NCBI GenBank assembly: GCA_023701075.1
Contig: JAMPXQ010000039.1
Span: forward strand, 1-9,967
Direction of reading: 5' to 3'
Length of the DNA stretch: 9,967 bases
From: Candidatus Woesearchaeota archaeon
GTDB taxonomy: Archaea > Nanobdellota > Nanobdellia > Woesearchaeales > GW2011-AR15
Shown: one piece after another, positions 4,865-9,967 of the stretch
How positions within the stretch are numbered: position 1 is the first letter of the stretch
Layout: the number at the start of each line of letters is the position of its first letter
Made by a program: the position numbers and the translations under genes
The notes under the pieces: generated by a model
Seen by the model: the letters and a program-made list of their open reading frames with translations, nothing else
What the model was told of the DNA's origin: nothing
Databases searched by the model: none

Positions 4865-5695
4865 GTGAATATTACTTATTGTGACGCTGATGGGACATTT
4901 CTGTTCAGCCGGCATAATGATGGGATAAAGCCTGGATTAAGGCAGGTAGGCAGGGAATATGTCTATGACCCTGCTAATGCATCCTATCATTGGGCAAGGC
5001 ATATGACAAATAGGCTTAATGGAGTGGATTATGATTTCTATATCTCTGAAAGTTCTATCTATCTTGGGAAATCACTTTCAGGTTTGTCGCAGGTTGTGTT
5101 AAGCACTGGAGCAAGATATTCGACAGTGCTTTCTAGGGAGCATCTTATGCCATTTGTGACAGTTGCGATGATTGAGAATGGCGGATTGATATTTGAAAAA
5201 GAAAATGGTTTTTGGAAAAAAGATATGGGATGGTATGAGGCGCTCAGTCATGAAAGGAGGATACTATGGGAATTTAATGATATGCTATCTGGAAAATATG
5301 GTATGGTTCCTGATATAGCCGGGAGGACAACCATGATTAGGTATAGGCAAAGAGACAATGTTTTACGCATAGATGATATCATAAGTGAAGTGGTAATCCC
5401 GGATGAACTGCAGCTTACATATAATCTTGGCCATCTTGATTTCATACCTAAGAGTTCTGGTAAGCATAATGCAAAAAGTTATTTTGAATCGAAGTACGCA
5501 TCTGTCACTAGCGCTGCAGTAGGGGATGACTGGAATGATGCAGTCCTCCTCAGCAATGTCGATTATCCTATTCTCATGGGGAATGCGCCGGATGCGCTAA
5601 AAGAGATTGGTGAAGCAGGCAATTGGTTGATTGTCGGAAAGAATTTTAATGGCATAGGCCAGGCTCTGAGGCACCTCATAGCTAGATTTGGCTGA
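4865..5695 (+). CDS. HAD-superfamily phosphatase (subclass IIB-like), GTG start
   Basis: All four HAD motifs are visible. Motif I is D7-A-D9-G-T11 (nucleophile and general acid), motif II S80-T81-G82, motif III K200 in S-S-G-K-H-N-A, and motif IV G220-D221-D222-W-N224-D225 (magnesium site). E-N-G-G-L-I-F (104-110) and Y-P-I-L-M-G-N-A-P-D-A-L-K (234-246) are typical of the Cof/sugar-phosphatase branch. Such enzymes remove phosphate from sugar phosphates or similar small molecules in the cytosol; the substrate cannot be read here. Motifs I and II are about 70 residues apart, which seems long for this branch and points to an N-terminal insertion (residues about 14-70). The start is a GTG at leaderless spacing from a TATA box, and the nearest upstream ATG (4854) is out of frame. 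A sugar-6-phosphate or mannosyl-3-phosphoglycerate phosphatase role is possible but unproven. Confidence 0.9.
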   Translation: MNITYCDADGTFLFSRHNDGIKPGLRQVGREYVYDPANASYHWARHMTNRLNGVDYDFYISESSIYLGKSLSGLSQVVLSTGARYSTVLSREHLMPFVTVAMIENGGLIFEKENGFWKKDMGWYEALSHERRILWEFNDMLSGKYGMVPDIAGRTTMIRYRQRDNVLRIDDIISEVVIPDELQLTYNLGHLDFIPKSSGKHNAKSYFESKYASVTSAAVGDDWNDAVLLSNVDYPILMGNAPDALKEIGEAGNWLIVGKNFNGIGQALRHLIARFG

Positions 5696-5733
5696 TGAAC
5701 AGGTATAATTGAGCAAAAATGTATGTAAAGCAA

Positions 5734-5743
5734 ATTTTAATAA
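5734..5743 (+). promoter_or_regulatory. TATA box of the TFS-like gene
   Basis: ATTTTAATAA is centred about 28 nt before the ATG at 5766. The frame is open further upstream to 5709, but that ATG would lie upstream of this promoter. Confidence 0.6.
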
Positions 5744-5765
5744 CTCTATCATTTTCTTTATCACG

Positions 5766-6059
5766 ATGAAATTCTGTCCAAAGTGCAGTTCGCTTTTATT
5801 GCCGGATTTTGGCAAATTGAGATGTGCATGTGGTTTTTCTAGTGCAGAAAAAATAGAGTTAAAAGAATCTATCCCTCATAAAGAGATAGAAGTTATTGAT
5901 GAGAATTTCAGCTATGGTGAGTCTACTATCCCTGTTGTATGCTGGAACTGTGGCCATACAGGTGTCTATGTAAAAGTGAATTTTCATCGATCCGACGAGG
6001 CACCATTGAGGATTTATAAATGCGAAAAATGCAGGAAAGTATGGCGAAGCAGTAAATGA
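5766..6059 (+). CDS. tfs: transcription factor S-like protein (RNA polymerase transcript-cleavage factor)
   Basis: The protein has 97 residues and two zinc ribbons joined by a charged linker. The first has C4-P-K-C7 and C20-A-C22-G-F, so the second pair is spaced CxC rather than the usual CxxC. The second ribbon has C59-W-N-C62 and C86-E-K-C89 around V-N-F-H-R-S-D77-E78-A-P-L-R-I-Y-K-C. The adjacent acidic pair D77-E78 is the catalytic hairpin of TFS/TFIIS, which reaches into the RNA polymerase active site and stimulates cleavage of backtracked RNA. This fits archaeal TFS, here slightly shorter than usual. A paralogue or RPB9-like subunit is an alternative, but the D-E hairpin favours TFS. 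The start is set at the ATG right before K-F-C-P-K-C, as in the family. It is transcribed alone with a TATA box at leaderless spacing. Confidence 0.88.
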   Translation: MKFCPKCSSLLLPDFGKLRCACGFSSAEKIELKESIPHKEIEVIDENFSYGESTIPVVCWNCGHTGVYVKVNFHRSDEAPLRIYKCEKCRKVWRSSK

Positions 6060-6110
6060 TATGTCTTTTAGGCCAATTTCTCAACCAAAAAGTTTAAAAG
6101 TATTAAACCG

Positions 6111-6120
6111 ATAATTTAAG
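6111..6120 (+). promoter_or_regulatory. TATA box of the 93-aa protein gene
   Basis: ATAATTTAAG is centred about 28 nt before the ATG at 6144. A second TATA-like TTTAAAAG at 6093-6100 could add a slightly longer transcript. Confidence 0.45.
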
Positions 6121-6143
6121 ACGCTAAGAACTAATCTATTCTT

Positions 6144-6425
6144 ATGATCGCTAGAAATTGGACTCTAGAATTGGAACAGTTGATTTCTGGGACTAAAGAT
6201 TCTATTGAGCTTACGGTTGATCTGCCGCGTGAAGAGATAGTGGAGGAGATAAATCATCTCGTGGCTTCCCATCATCCTGGTACGTGGATGACAGGTGAAT
6301 TCATGAATCCTGATGAGAGTGATTATCTGGTATATGATCTTCACATCTCTGGTGCAAAAAACTTCAATTTTTCTTCAATCCGTCTTCTTGATTTCGGCGA
6401 TAAATTTTTGTTAGTAAGGGTATGA
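6144..6425 (+). CDS. hypothetical protein, 93 aa
   Basis: I do not recognise this small protein. It is acidic, with a predicted helix (E-L-E-Q-L-I), a strand (S-I-E-L-T-V-D-L), another helix (R-E-E-I-V-E-E-I-N-H-L-V) and C-terminal strands ending in D-F-G-D-K-F-L-L-V-R-V, so a small alpha/beta fold is plausible. H-H-P-G-T-W and a D-E-S-D acidic patch lie in the middle. There is no membrane segment. The start codon has TATA boxes at leaderless or near-leaderless spacing. It lies between the TFS-like gene and the 298-aa gene on the same strand but appears to be an independent unit. Confidence 0.6.
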   Translation: MIARNWTLELEQLISGTKDSIELTVDLPREEIVEEINHLVASHHPGTWMTGEFMNPDESDYLVYDLHISGAKNFNFSSIRLLDFGDKFLLVRV

Positions 6426-6458
6426 TTAGGTTGATTCTATAGGTCAGTTGAGAATAAC

Positions 6459-6470
6459 TTTTATATATAC
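6459..6470 (+). promoter_or_regulatory. TATA box of the 298-aa protein gene
   Basis: CTTTTATATATA is centred about 27 nt before the ATG at 6491. An earlier ATG at 6484 is in another frame and ends after 14 codons. Confidence 0.6.
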
Positions 6471-6490
6471 TGATTTTGGTCGCATGATAG

Positions 6491-7387
6491 ATGCTATTGA
6501 AAGATATCTTGGACATTTCAGCGGATGAAGAGCGTGCCTTAGCTGCTCCAGAAAATAGGTTCTATTCATCAGCGTATGATTTTGCATCATCATATGGTGT
6601 GTCTTTTGCGAAATTCGTATTGCAGGATATTTCACGAACTGGCAAAACAAATATTGCTGTCTGTTTGAATGGTGCTGAGCATTTAGGCACGATGGTTGAG
6701 TTTTATTTGGATATGTTAAGGATTGAGAATGTAGATGTGCATTATGTCTATCTGACAGAAAAGATTGCCGCACCATGGAAGCTGATATTGGATAATTCTA
6801 TTGATGGGAATATCTTGCAGGTTGGCTATGGTACATTGCCTAGGAGAGAGACATATGCAACTTCCTTTGTTTCTCCGCAGGCACCAAACAATACTATATT
6901 CGATATATCGGAATATCTTAGGCAGATAGGGATATTTGAGTGTGATAAATTATCTGTATTAGACACAGGATATTTAGGGTCTATCCCAGAAGTAATATCC
7001 CGGATTGCAGGACGCTTGTCATTTAGGGGATTAATAGAAGGGGTTCTATTGAAATATGCAGGAGATGAAAAAGTAAAAAATCACACCTTGCCAATAAGGG
7101 GCTATAATATAGGGCTGCATATTAGGGAGCAGCAAGAGATCTATAGGTGGGCTTACCTGATAGATAGTGGTATCTTTCCTGAAGATGAGTTATTTGAAGG
7201 CAATGATAGTTCTATGGAAAAGGGATTTAGGAAATCTAGGGAAAGCCCAAGTAAGCTGATTCTGCAGGAAGATAAGTCTTATGTCCCAGATACGCCATTG
7301 TTTCAGGAGGGTCATCTAATCAGGCAGTACAAGTCTACTCTTCTTGGGATAAGGGATGGGCTAGCTTCTAATCTTTTGAAAATGTAG
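6491..7387 (+). CDS. uncharacterised protein, 298 aa (possible PRTase/COG5610-like)
   Basis: The N-terminal half has a helix F-A-K-F-V-L-Q-D-I (39-47), a strand I-A-V-C-L-N-G-A-E-H-L-G (55-66), a helix ending F-Y-L-D-M-L-R, and a strand V-H-Y-V-Y-L-T (83-89). Further on is S-V-L-D-T-G-Y-L-G-S-I-P-E-V (155-168). In COG5610-like capsule/HAD-associated proteins an early strand with a substrate loop is followed later by a V-D-x-G-(W/Y)-x-G-S-I motif, and L-D-T-G-Y-L-G-S-I resembles that motif. Phosphoribosyltransferase-type loops also look similar. This is only pattern resemblance, so the function stays open. It is predicted to be cytosolic, with a charged C-terminal part. It is transcribed alone from its own TATA box and converges with the Nre gene. 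Confidence 0.75.
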   Translation: MLLKDILDISADEERALAAPENRFYSSAYDFASSYGVSFAKFVLQDISRTGKTNIAVCLNGAEHLGTMVEFYLDMLRIENVDVHYVYLTEKIAAPWKLILDNSIDGNILQVGYGTLPRRETYATSFVSPQAPNNTIFDISEYLRQIGIFECDKLSVLDTGYLGSIPEVISRIAGRLSFRGLIEGVLLKYAGDEKVKNHTLPIRGYNIGLHIREQQEIYRWAYLIDSGIFPEDELFEGNDSSMEKGFRKSRESPSKLILQEDKSYVPDTPLFQEGHLIRQYKSTLLGIRDGLASNLLKM

Positions 7388-7397
7388 TTTTCTTTGT
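7388..7397 (+). terminator. T-rich stretch after the 298-aa protein gene
   Basis: TTTTCTTTG directly follows the stop codon. It lies in the 49-nt gap between two convergent genes, so it may help stop transcription. Confidence 0.3.
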
Positions 7398-7436
7398 TGC
7401 TAGGTCTCTATATCTTCTTGAATAACCTCTAAAGAT

Positions 7437-8657
7437 TTATACAATATATCTGTTCAGTTTGCTCTGATGTTTCATAGAATTCAGCAGCACGCTCCTGTTT
7501 ATCAGGCCGGATGCATCAAATCCGAATTTCTTCTTTATGATGCTCTCCGAATATTTGATCATCAGTTCTTTGCTGGAGAATGATATTGGTTTATTTCTGA
7601 GCGAAGCTCTTGTCGCTTCTCTTACGACCCATACACCAAGTGCCATGTAATATTCATCAGTTATGAACCTGAGTGCCAGTACTGATGACTGTCTCTTCTT
7701 TTCCTTTAGGTGCTCCAATATGCCAAGCCTTGCAGCATAATACCCTCCGACAGTATTGGATGCATAATCCTTCCTTCCGGCGTATCCTTCATGGTCTGTA
7801 GAAGTCTCTACGACACCAGGATCAAAGTTCTCAGTGTTGCCGACATAAGTCTCAAAAAGTTCATAGGACCATATCTCAGGAAAAAATAAAATCAGGTAAT
7901 AATTGCCAAGGTAGCCTCCAAAATGAGCTACATATTCATATTCTTTGAATCCTTTTATCTCTTTTAGGAGATCCTTGCCTAAAGTATCATCTACAGCAGT
8001 TATGCTCCATCTTGTAGGCACTAGCTTTCTGTTCTCCCTAAGACCAAGGTTTCCTACAGATATCAGTTTTGTCAGGAAATGTTCGTCATATCCCTTTGAA
8101 TAGAGATAGCTGAGCCCTTCAGTGGCTTTCATGTCATCCTGGCTCACGGTCTTCTCCACTTGGGTGCTTATCTTAGGGTTCTCAGTTATCTTGGCTTTTT
8201 CAAGTTTCACAGAAGGCCCATACGGCGTGATATCCCTATCAAGGCGTATGCTGTAATTTGGTCTCTTGTCAAGATGGACTTCCAAATCAACGGGTTTTTC
8301 AGCCATTGACACCTCTTTTGTTATGTCAAGGAACTTCTCATCGAAATTCTTTATGTTTGCCTTGAACCTGGAATTTATGAGCGAGCTTCGTATATCTACA
8401 ATCTTTGGGATGTCATACTTGCTGGTTGCCCACTCTTTAGGCTTGTCAGCATCTTTCGAGATATCTTCTGATGACAATATCCCGACATTGACATCAGGAT
8501 AACCGAACTTGCCGATGAATACATTAGGAGCGGCTCCAAAAAAATCCTGTTTTGCCTTCTCATTGAATTGCTTCTGCTTTGTGATGGAATAGACTTTAGG
8601 GCAGTTCCTTAGGTGTTCAAGCCTGCTTCCTCCGCAGTAAGGGCAGTGAAAATCCAT
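7437..8657 (-). CDS. nreA: DNA repair protein Nre (NreA type, DUF650/DUF651)
   Basis: The protein has 406 residues and the hallmark blocks of the archaeal Nre family. They include N-V-F-I-G-K-F-G-Y-P-D-V-N-V-G-I-L (45-61), R-K-L-V-P-T-R-W-S-I-T-A-V-D-D (210-224), D-H-E-G-Y-A-G-R-K-D-Y-A-S-N-T-V-G-G-Y-Y-A-A-R-L (288-311) and L-G-V-W-V-V-R-E-A-T-R (340-350). Nre proteins act in DNA damage repair, and NreA binds PCNA in haloarchaea. An N-terminal zinc-binding segment has C5-P-Y-C8 and C19, with H4 or H15 as possible further ligands. The C terminus ends in Q398-S-K-L401-N-R-Y404-I405, which fits a PCNA-interacting Q-x-x-L-x-x-(Y)-(I) box. The start has a weak TATA-like element about 24 nt upstream. 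It is divergent from the membrane protein gene. Confidence 0.93.
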   Translation of the reverse strand: MDFHCPYCGGSRLEHLRNCPKVYSITKQKQFNEKAKQDFFGAAPNVFIGKFGYPDVNVGILSSEDISKDADKPKEWATSKYDIPKIVDIRSSLINSRFKANIKNFDEKFLDITKEVSMAEKPVDLEVHLDKRPNYSIRLDRDITPYGPSVKLEKAKITENPKISTQVEKTVSQDDMKATEGLSYLYSKGYDEHFLTKLISVGNLGLRENRKLVPTRWSITAVDDTLGKDLLKEIKGFKEYEYVAHFGGYLGNYYLILFFPEIWSYELFETYVGNTENFDPGVVETSTDHEGYAGRKDYASNTVGGYYAARLGILEHLKEKKRQSSVLALRFITDEYYMALGVWVVREATRASLRNKPISFSSKELMIKYSESIIKKKFGFDASGLINRSVLLNSMKHQSKLNRYIV

Positions 8658-8675
8658 ATCTCACAGATAACTTCC

Positions 8676-8685
8676 AAAATTAAAA
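8676..8685 (-). promoter_or_regulatory. TATA-like element of the Nre gene
   Basis: The minus strand reads TTTTAATTTT, centred about 24 nt before the ATG at 8657. There is no Shine-Dalgarno site between them. Confidence 0.4.
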
Positions 8686-8700
8686 TGATTGCGGAAAATG

Positions 8701-8710
8701 ATTTATAAAT
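8701..8710 (+). promoter_or_regulatory. TATA box of the membrane protein gene (palindromic)
   Basis: ATTTATAAAT is a perfect 10-bp palindrome centred 27 nt before the ATG at 8732. As a symmetric box between divergent genes it could bind TBP in either direction. AGGTGG lies 1 nt before the ATG, too close to act as a normal Shine-Dalgarno site. Confidence 0.55.
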
Positions 8711-8731
8711 AACCTTGATATTCTAGGTGGA

Positions 8732-9274
8732 ATGTTGTTCGCACCAAGAGACTTGGAATTGATAACAAGAGAAGAGAAGTGGACATTAGGTATAGAGACC
8801 GCAGTCAATGGTGCTCTGTTTGTCAATAAGCTGATGGTGGATATTGAGATATGGCCTCAGAAATACGAGATTCTTGGAAATATTGTGCATCCAAGGAAGA
8901 TAGCAAGATTATTCTCCGGTAATTACCCGACGCACGGAGCACTTATGATCTTAGGTTTTTCAGCAGGTTACATAGGTTCAAAATTATTCACAAATGATGA
9001 GGCAAAAAGGGTAGGATGCGGCATTGCAGGTGCATTGGCAATCCAGACAGCCGCAGAATTTGGAGAATATATCTATGAGACAGGTTTCAATCTGGCAGCA
9101 TTAGGATACACAAATCTTGTGGATAATTTCATGCCTAAGACAGATTTTATTGGTGATCTTGGCAGAGGAGCGCTTGTGACTTTGGTTGCAGTCGGCGGTT
9201 ATTTTGCAGGAAGAGGACTATACAACCGTTATATATCTGCGGATTCAAAACAAAGGGAATTTCTGATAGAGTGA
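8732..9274 (+). CDS. small membrane protein, about three transmembrane segments
   Basis: I do not recognise the family. The protein has 180 residues and hydrophobic segments around 68-86 (G-A-L-M-I-L-G-F-S-A-G-Y-I-G), 95-110 (G-C-G-I-A-G-A-L-A-I-Q) and 146-163 (G-A-L-V-T-L-V-A-V-G-G-Y-F-A-G). The segments are rich in G and A, as in small helix-packed membrane proteins. T-D-F-I-G-D-L (137-143) just before the last segment recalls the D-x-x-G-D-L of VanZ/DUF2238-like membrane proteins, but the rest does not clearly match. The N terminus is charged (R-E-E-K-W), not a signal peptide. The ATG is at leaderless spacing from a palindromic TATA box. It ends 2 bases before the stop of a convergent gene. 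Confidence 0.75.
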   Translation: MLFAPRDLELITREEKWTLGIETAVNGALFVNKLMVDIEIWPQKYEILGNIVHPRKIARLFSGNYPTHGALMILGFSAGYIGSKLFTNDEAKRVGCGIAGALAIQTAAEFGEYIYETGFNLAALGYTNLVDNFMPKTDFIGDLGRGALVTLVAVGGYFAGRGLYNRYISADSKQREFLIE

Positions 9275-9276
9275 AT

Positions 9277-9867
9277 TCATCCTCTATATTTGCACGCGAA
9301 TGACCTAGGTGTCTTGACAAAGGCATATCCAAGTCCAAGCAGCGTGTCGCCTGGAAAAGACAGATGTGAATAGACAAGGTCGCCGCCGGAATATTCTCCG
9401 TTCTCAAATCTCCTCTTGTCAACATCGAACCATTTTGCGACAGAATTCAGTTCCCCAAATACTATCCTATCTATATCTCTTGGATTTGGAAGGCTTCTTA
9501 TATAGTCATTTACGCTTACAGAATAGAATTCCCAGGTGTTCTGGGCTTTCCCTAAAAAATTTATATCTGGATTCAGCTCAGTTATGAATACTGGTTCAAA
9601 AGTGACATACCCTTGGCTTAAGCGGGTGGATTTATGTCCATAGATATTCTGGCAGTTGATGCTGCTGTTCTCAATCTTGCTAAGAGAGCCACCTATATTC
9701 GAGACAAGCCTATGCATGGTGTTGATGCCGCCCAAATGGACATATTCCGGGAACTCATGTTCCATGAGTATCATCTGCAGTTCAACCTGGTATGCCTCCC
9801 AGAATTCAAGGGCATGGGGAAGCACATTTACTGTGTGTTCGCCAAGGCTATGTTCAACTCCTGCCAT
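9277..9867 (-). CDS. hypothetical protein, 196 aa
   Basis: I do not recognise this protein. It is soluble-looking, with a histidine-rich N terminus (V-E-H-S-L-G-E-H-T-V), a helix E-F-W-E-A-Y-Q-V-E-L-Q-M-I-L and H-E-F-P-E-Y-V-H-L-G-G-I-N-T-M-H. It has a strand Y-V-T-F-E-P-V-F-I-T-E-L (87-98) and a conserved-looking tail G-D-L-V-Y-S-H-L-S-F-P-G-D-T-L-L-G-L-G-Y-A-F-V (162-184). The H-E-F and H-L-G spacing might be metal ligands, but no known motif is completed. The start follows a TATA box (9888-9897) at leaderless spacing. Its 3' end is 2 bases from the stop of the convergent membrane protein gene, so the two transcripts probably overlap as antisense. Confidence 0.72.
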   Translation of the reverse strand: MAGVEHSLGEHTVNVLPHALEFWEAYQVELQMILMEHEFPEYVHLGGINTMHRLVSNIGGSLSKIENSSINCQNIYGHKSTRLSQGYVTFEPVFITELNPDINFLGKAQNTWEFYSVSVNDYIRSLPNPRDIDRIVFGELNSVAKWFDVDKRRFENGEYSGGDLVYSHLSFPGDTLLGLGYAFVKTPRSFACKYRG

Positions 9868-9887
9868 GACCTTTTGTTTTAGATGGG

Positions 9888-9897
9888 ATTATTTTAA
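9888..9897 (-). promoter_or_regulatory. TATA box of the 196-aa protein gene
   Basis: The minus strand reads TTAAAATAAT, centred about 26 nt before the ATG at 9867. Confidence 0.55.
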
Positions 9898-9903
9898 GGA
9901 GAT

Positions 9904-9924
9904 GTTAAGAAATTAACAAAAAAA
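9904..9924. other. short inverted repeat next to an A/T tract at the right edge
   Basis: GTTAA-GAAA-TTAAC is followed by seven A (9918-9924), so the minus strand has a T7 run. It could be a terminator for a minus-strand gene lying beyond the right edge. No gene can be supported in 9868-9967. Confidence 0.25.
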
Positions 9925-9967
9925 TAGAATTCAGTTAAATCAAAAATTATCAGTAAGGACTGGTGCG

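Noticed and set aside
5709..5765. 19-residue N-terminal extension of the TFS-like protein
   Set aside because: It would start upstream of the TATA box at 5734-5743, and TFS proteins begin right at the K-F-C-P-K-C zinc ribbon.
1..9967. CRISPR array, insertion sequence, integrase or toxin-antitoxin pair
   Set aside because: No regularly spaced repeats, transposase or integrase motifs, or overlapping small gene pairs are present.

Overview
The window looks like a piece of a small-genome archaeal chromosome, most likely DPANN (Woesearchaeota/Pacearchaeota-like), although the lineage cannot be fixed from the sequence alone. The archaeal evidence is strong: ribosomal proteins eL15 and eS6, a transcription factor S-type zinc-ribbon protein, a Nre-family DNA repair protein, a kleisin (ScpA) start, a tRNA with a bulge-helix-bulge intron and no encoded CCA, and A/T-rich TATA boxes about 24-30 nt upstream of most start codons. 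No CRISPR array, insertion sequence, rRNA or integrase was seen.

Left part (1-2508, all minus strand): the 5' part of scpA runs off the left edge (1-318). It is followed by an unrecognised 217-aa protein (477-1130), tRNA-Val(CAC) with a 41-nt intron (1187-1300), an unrecognised 146-aa protein (1327-1767), tRNA-Val(UAC) (1826-1898) and the eL15 gene (1930-2508). The two valine tRNAs are close paralogues, identical at 67 of 73 mature positions.

Middle part (2712-7387, all plus strand): a methyltransferase-like Rossmann protein (2712-3491), an unrecognised 198-aa protein (3628-4224), eS6 (4402-4809), a HAD-superfamily phosphatase with a long cap insertion and a GTG start (4865-5695), a 97-aa TFS-like protein (5766-6059), a 93-aa orphan (6144-6425) and a 298-aa protein with a faint resemblance to PRTase/COG5610-like proteins (6491-7387).

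Right part: the Nre gene (7437-8657, minus) is divergent from a small membrane protein (8732-9274, plus). That gene is nearly end-to-end with a convergent 196-aa orphan (9277-9867, minus). The last 100 bases hold the orphan's promoter and an A/T-rich tract.

The genes do not form an obvious single pathway. Nearly every gene has its own TATA box, so the region reads as a row of single-gene transcription units. The protein genes outside the ribosome appear leaderless or nearly so, whereas both ribosomal-protein genes have leaders with Shine-Dalgarno sites. Housekeeping functions (ribosome, tRNA-Val, transcript cleavage, chromosome condensation, DNA repair) are interleaved with at least six orphan genes. 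The most unusual items are the tRNA intron, which can fold in mutually exclusive ways, and a diverged 30-bp direct repeat plus a 12-bp inverted repeat flanking the methyltransferase-like gene. I found no convincing evidence of a multi-gene novel system.
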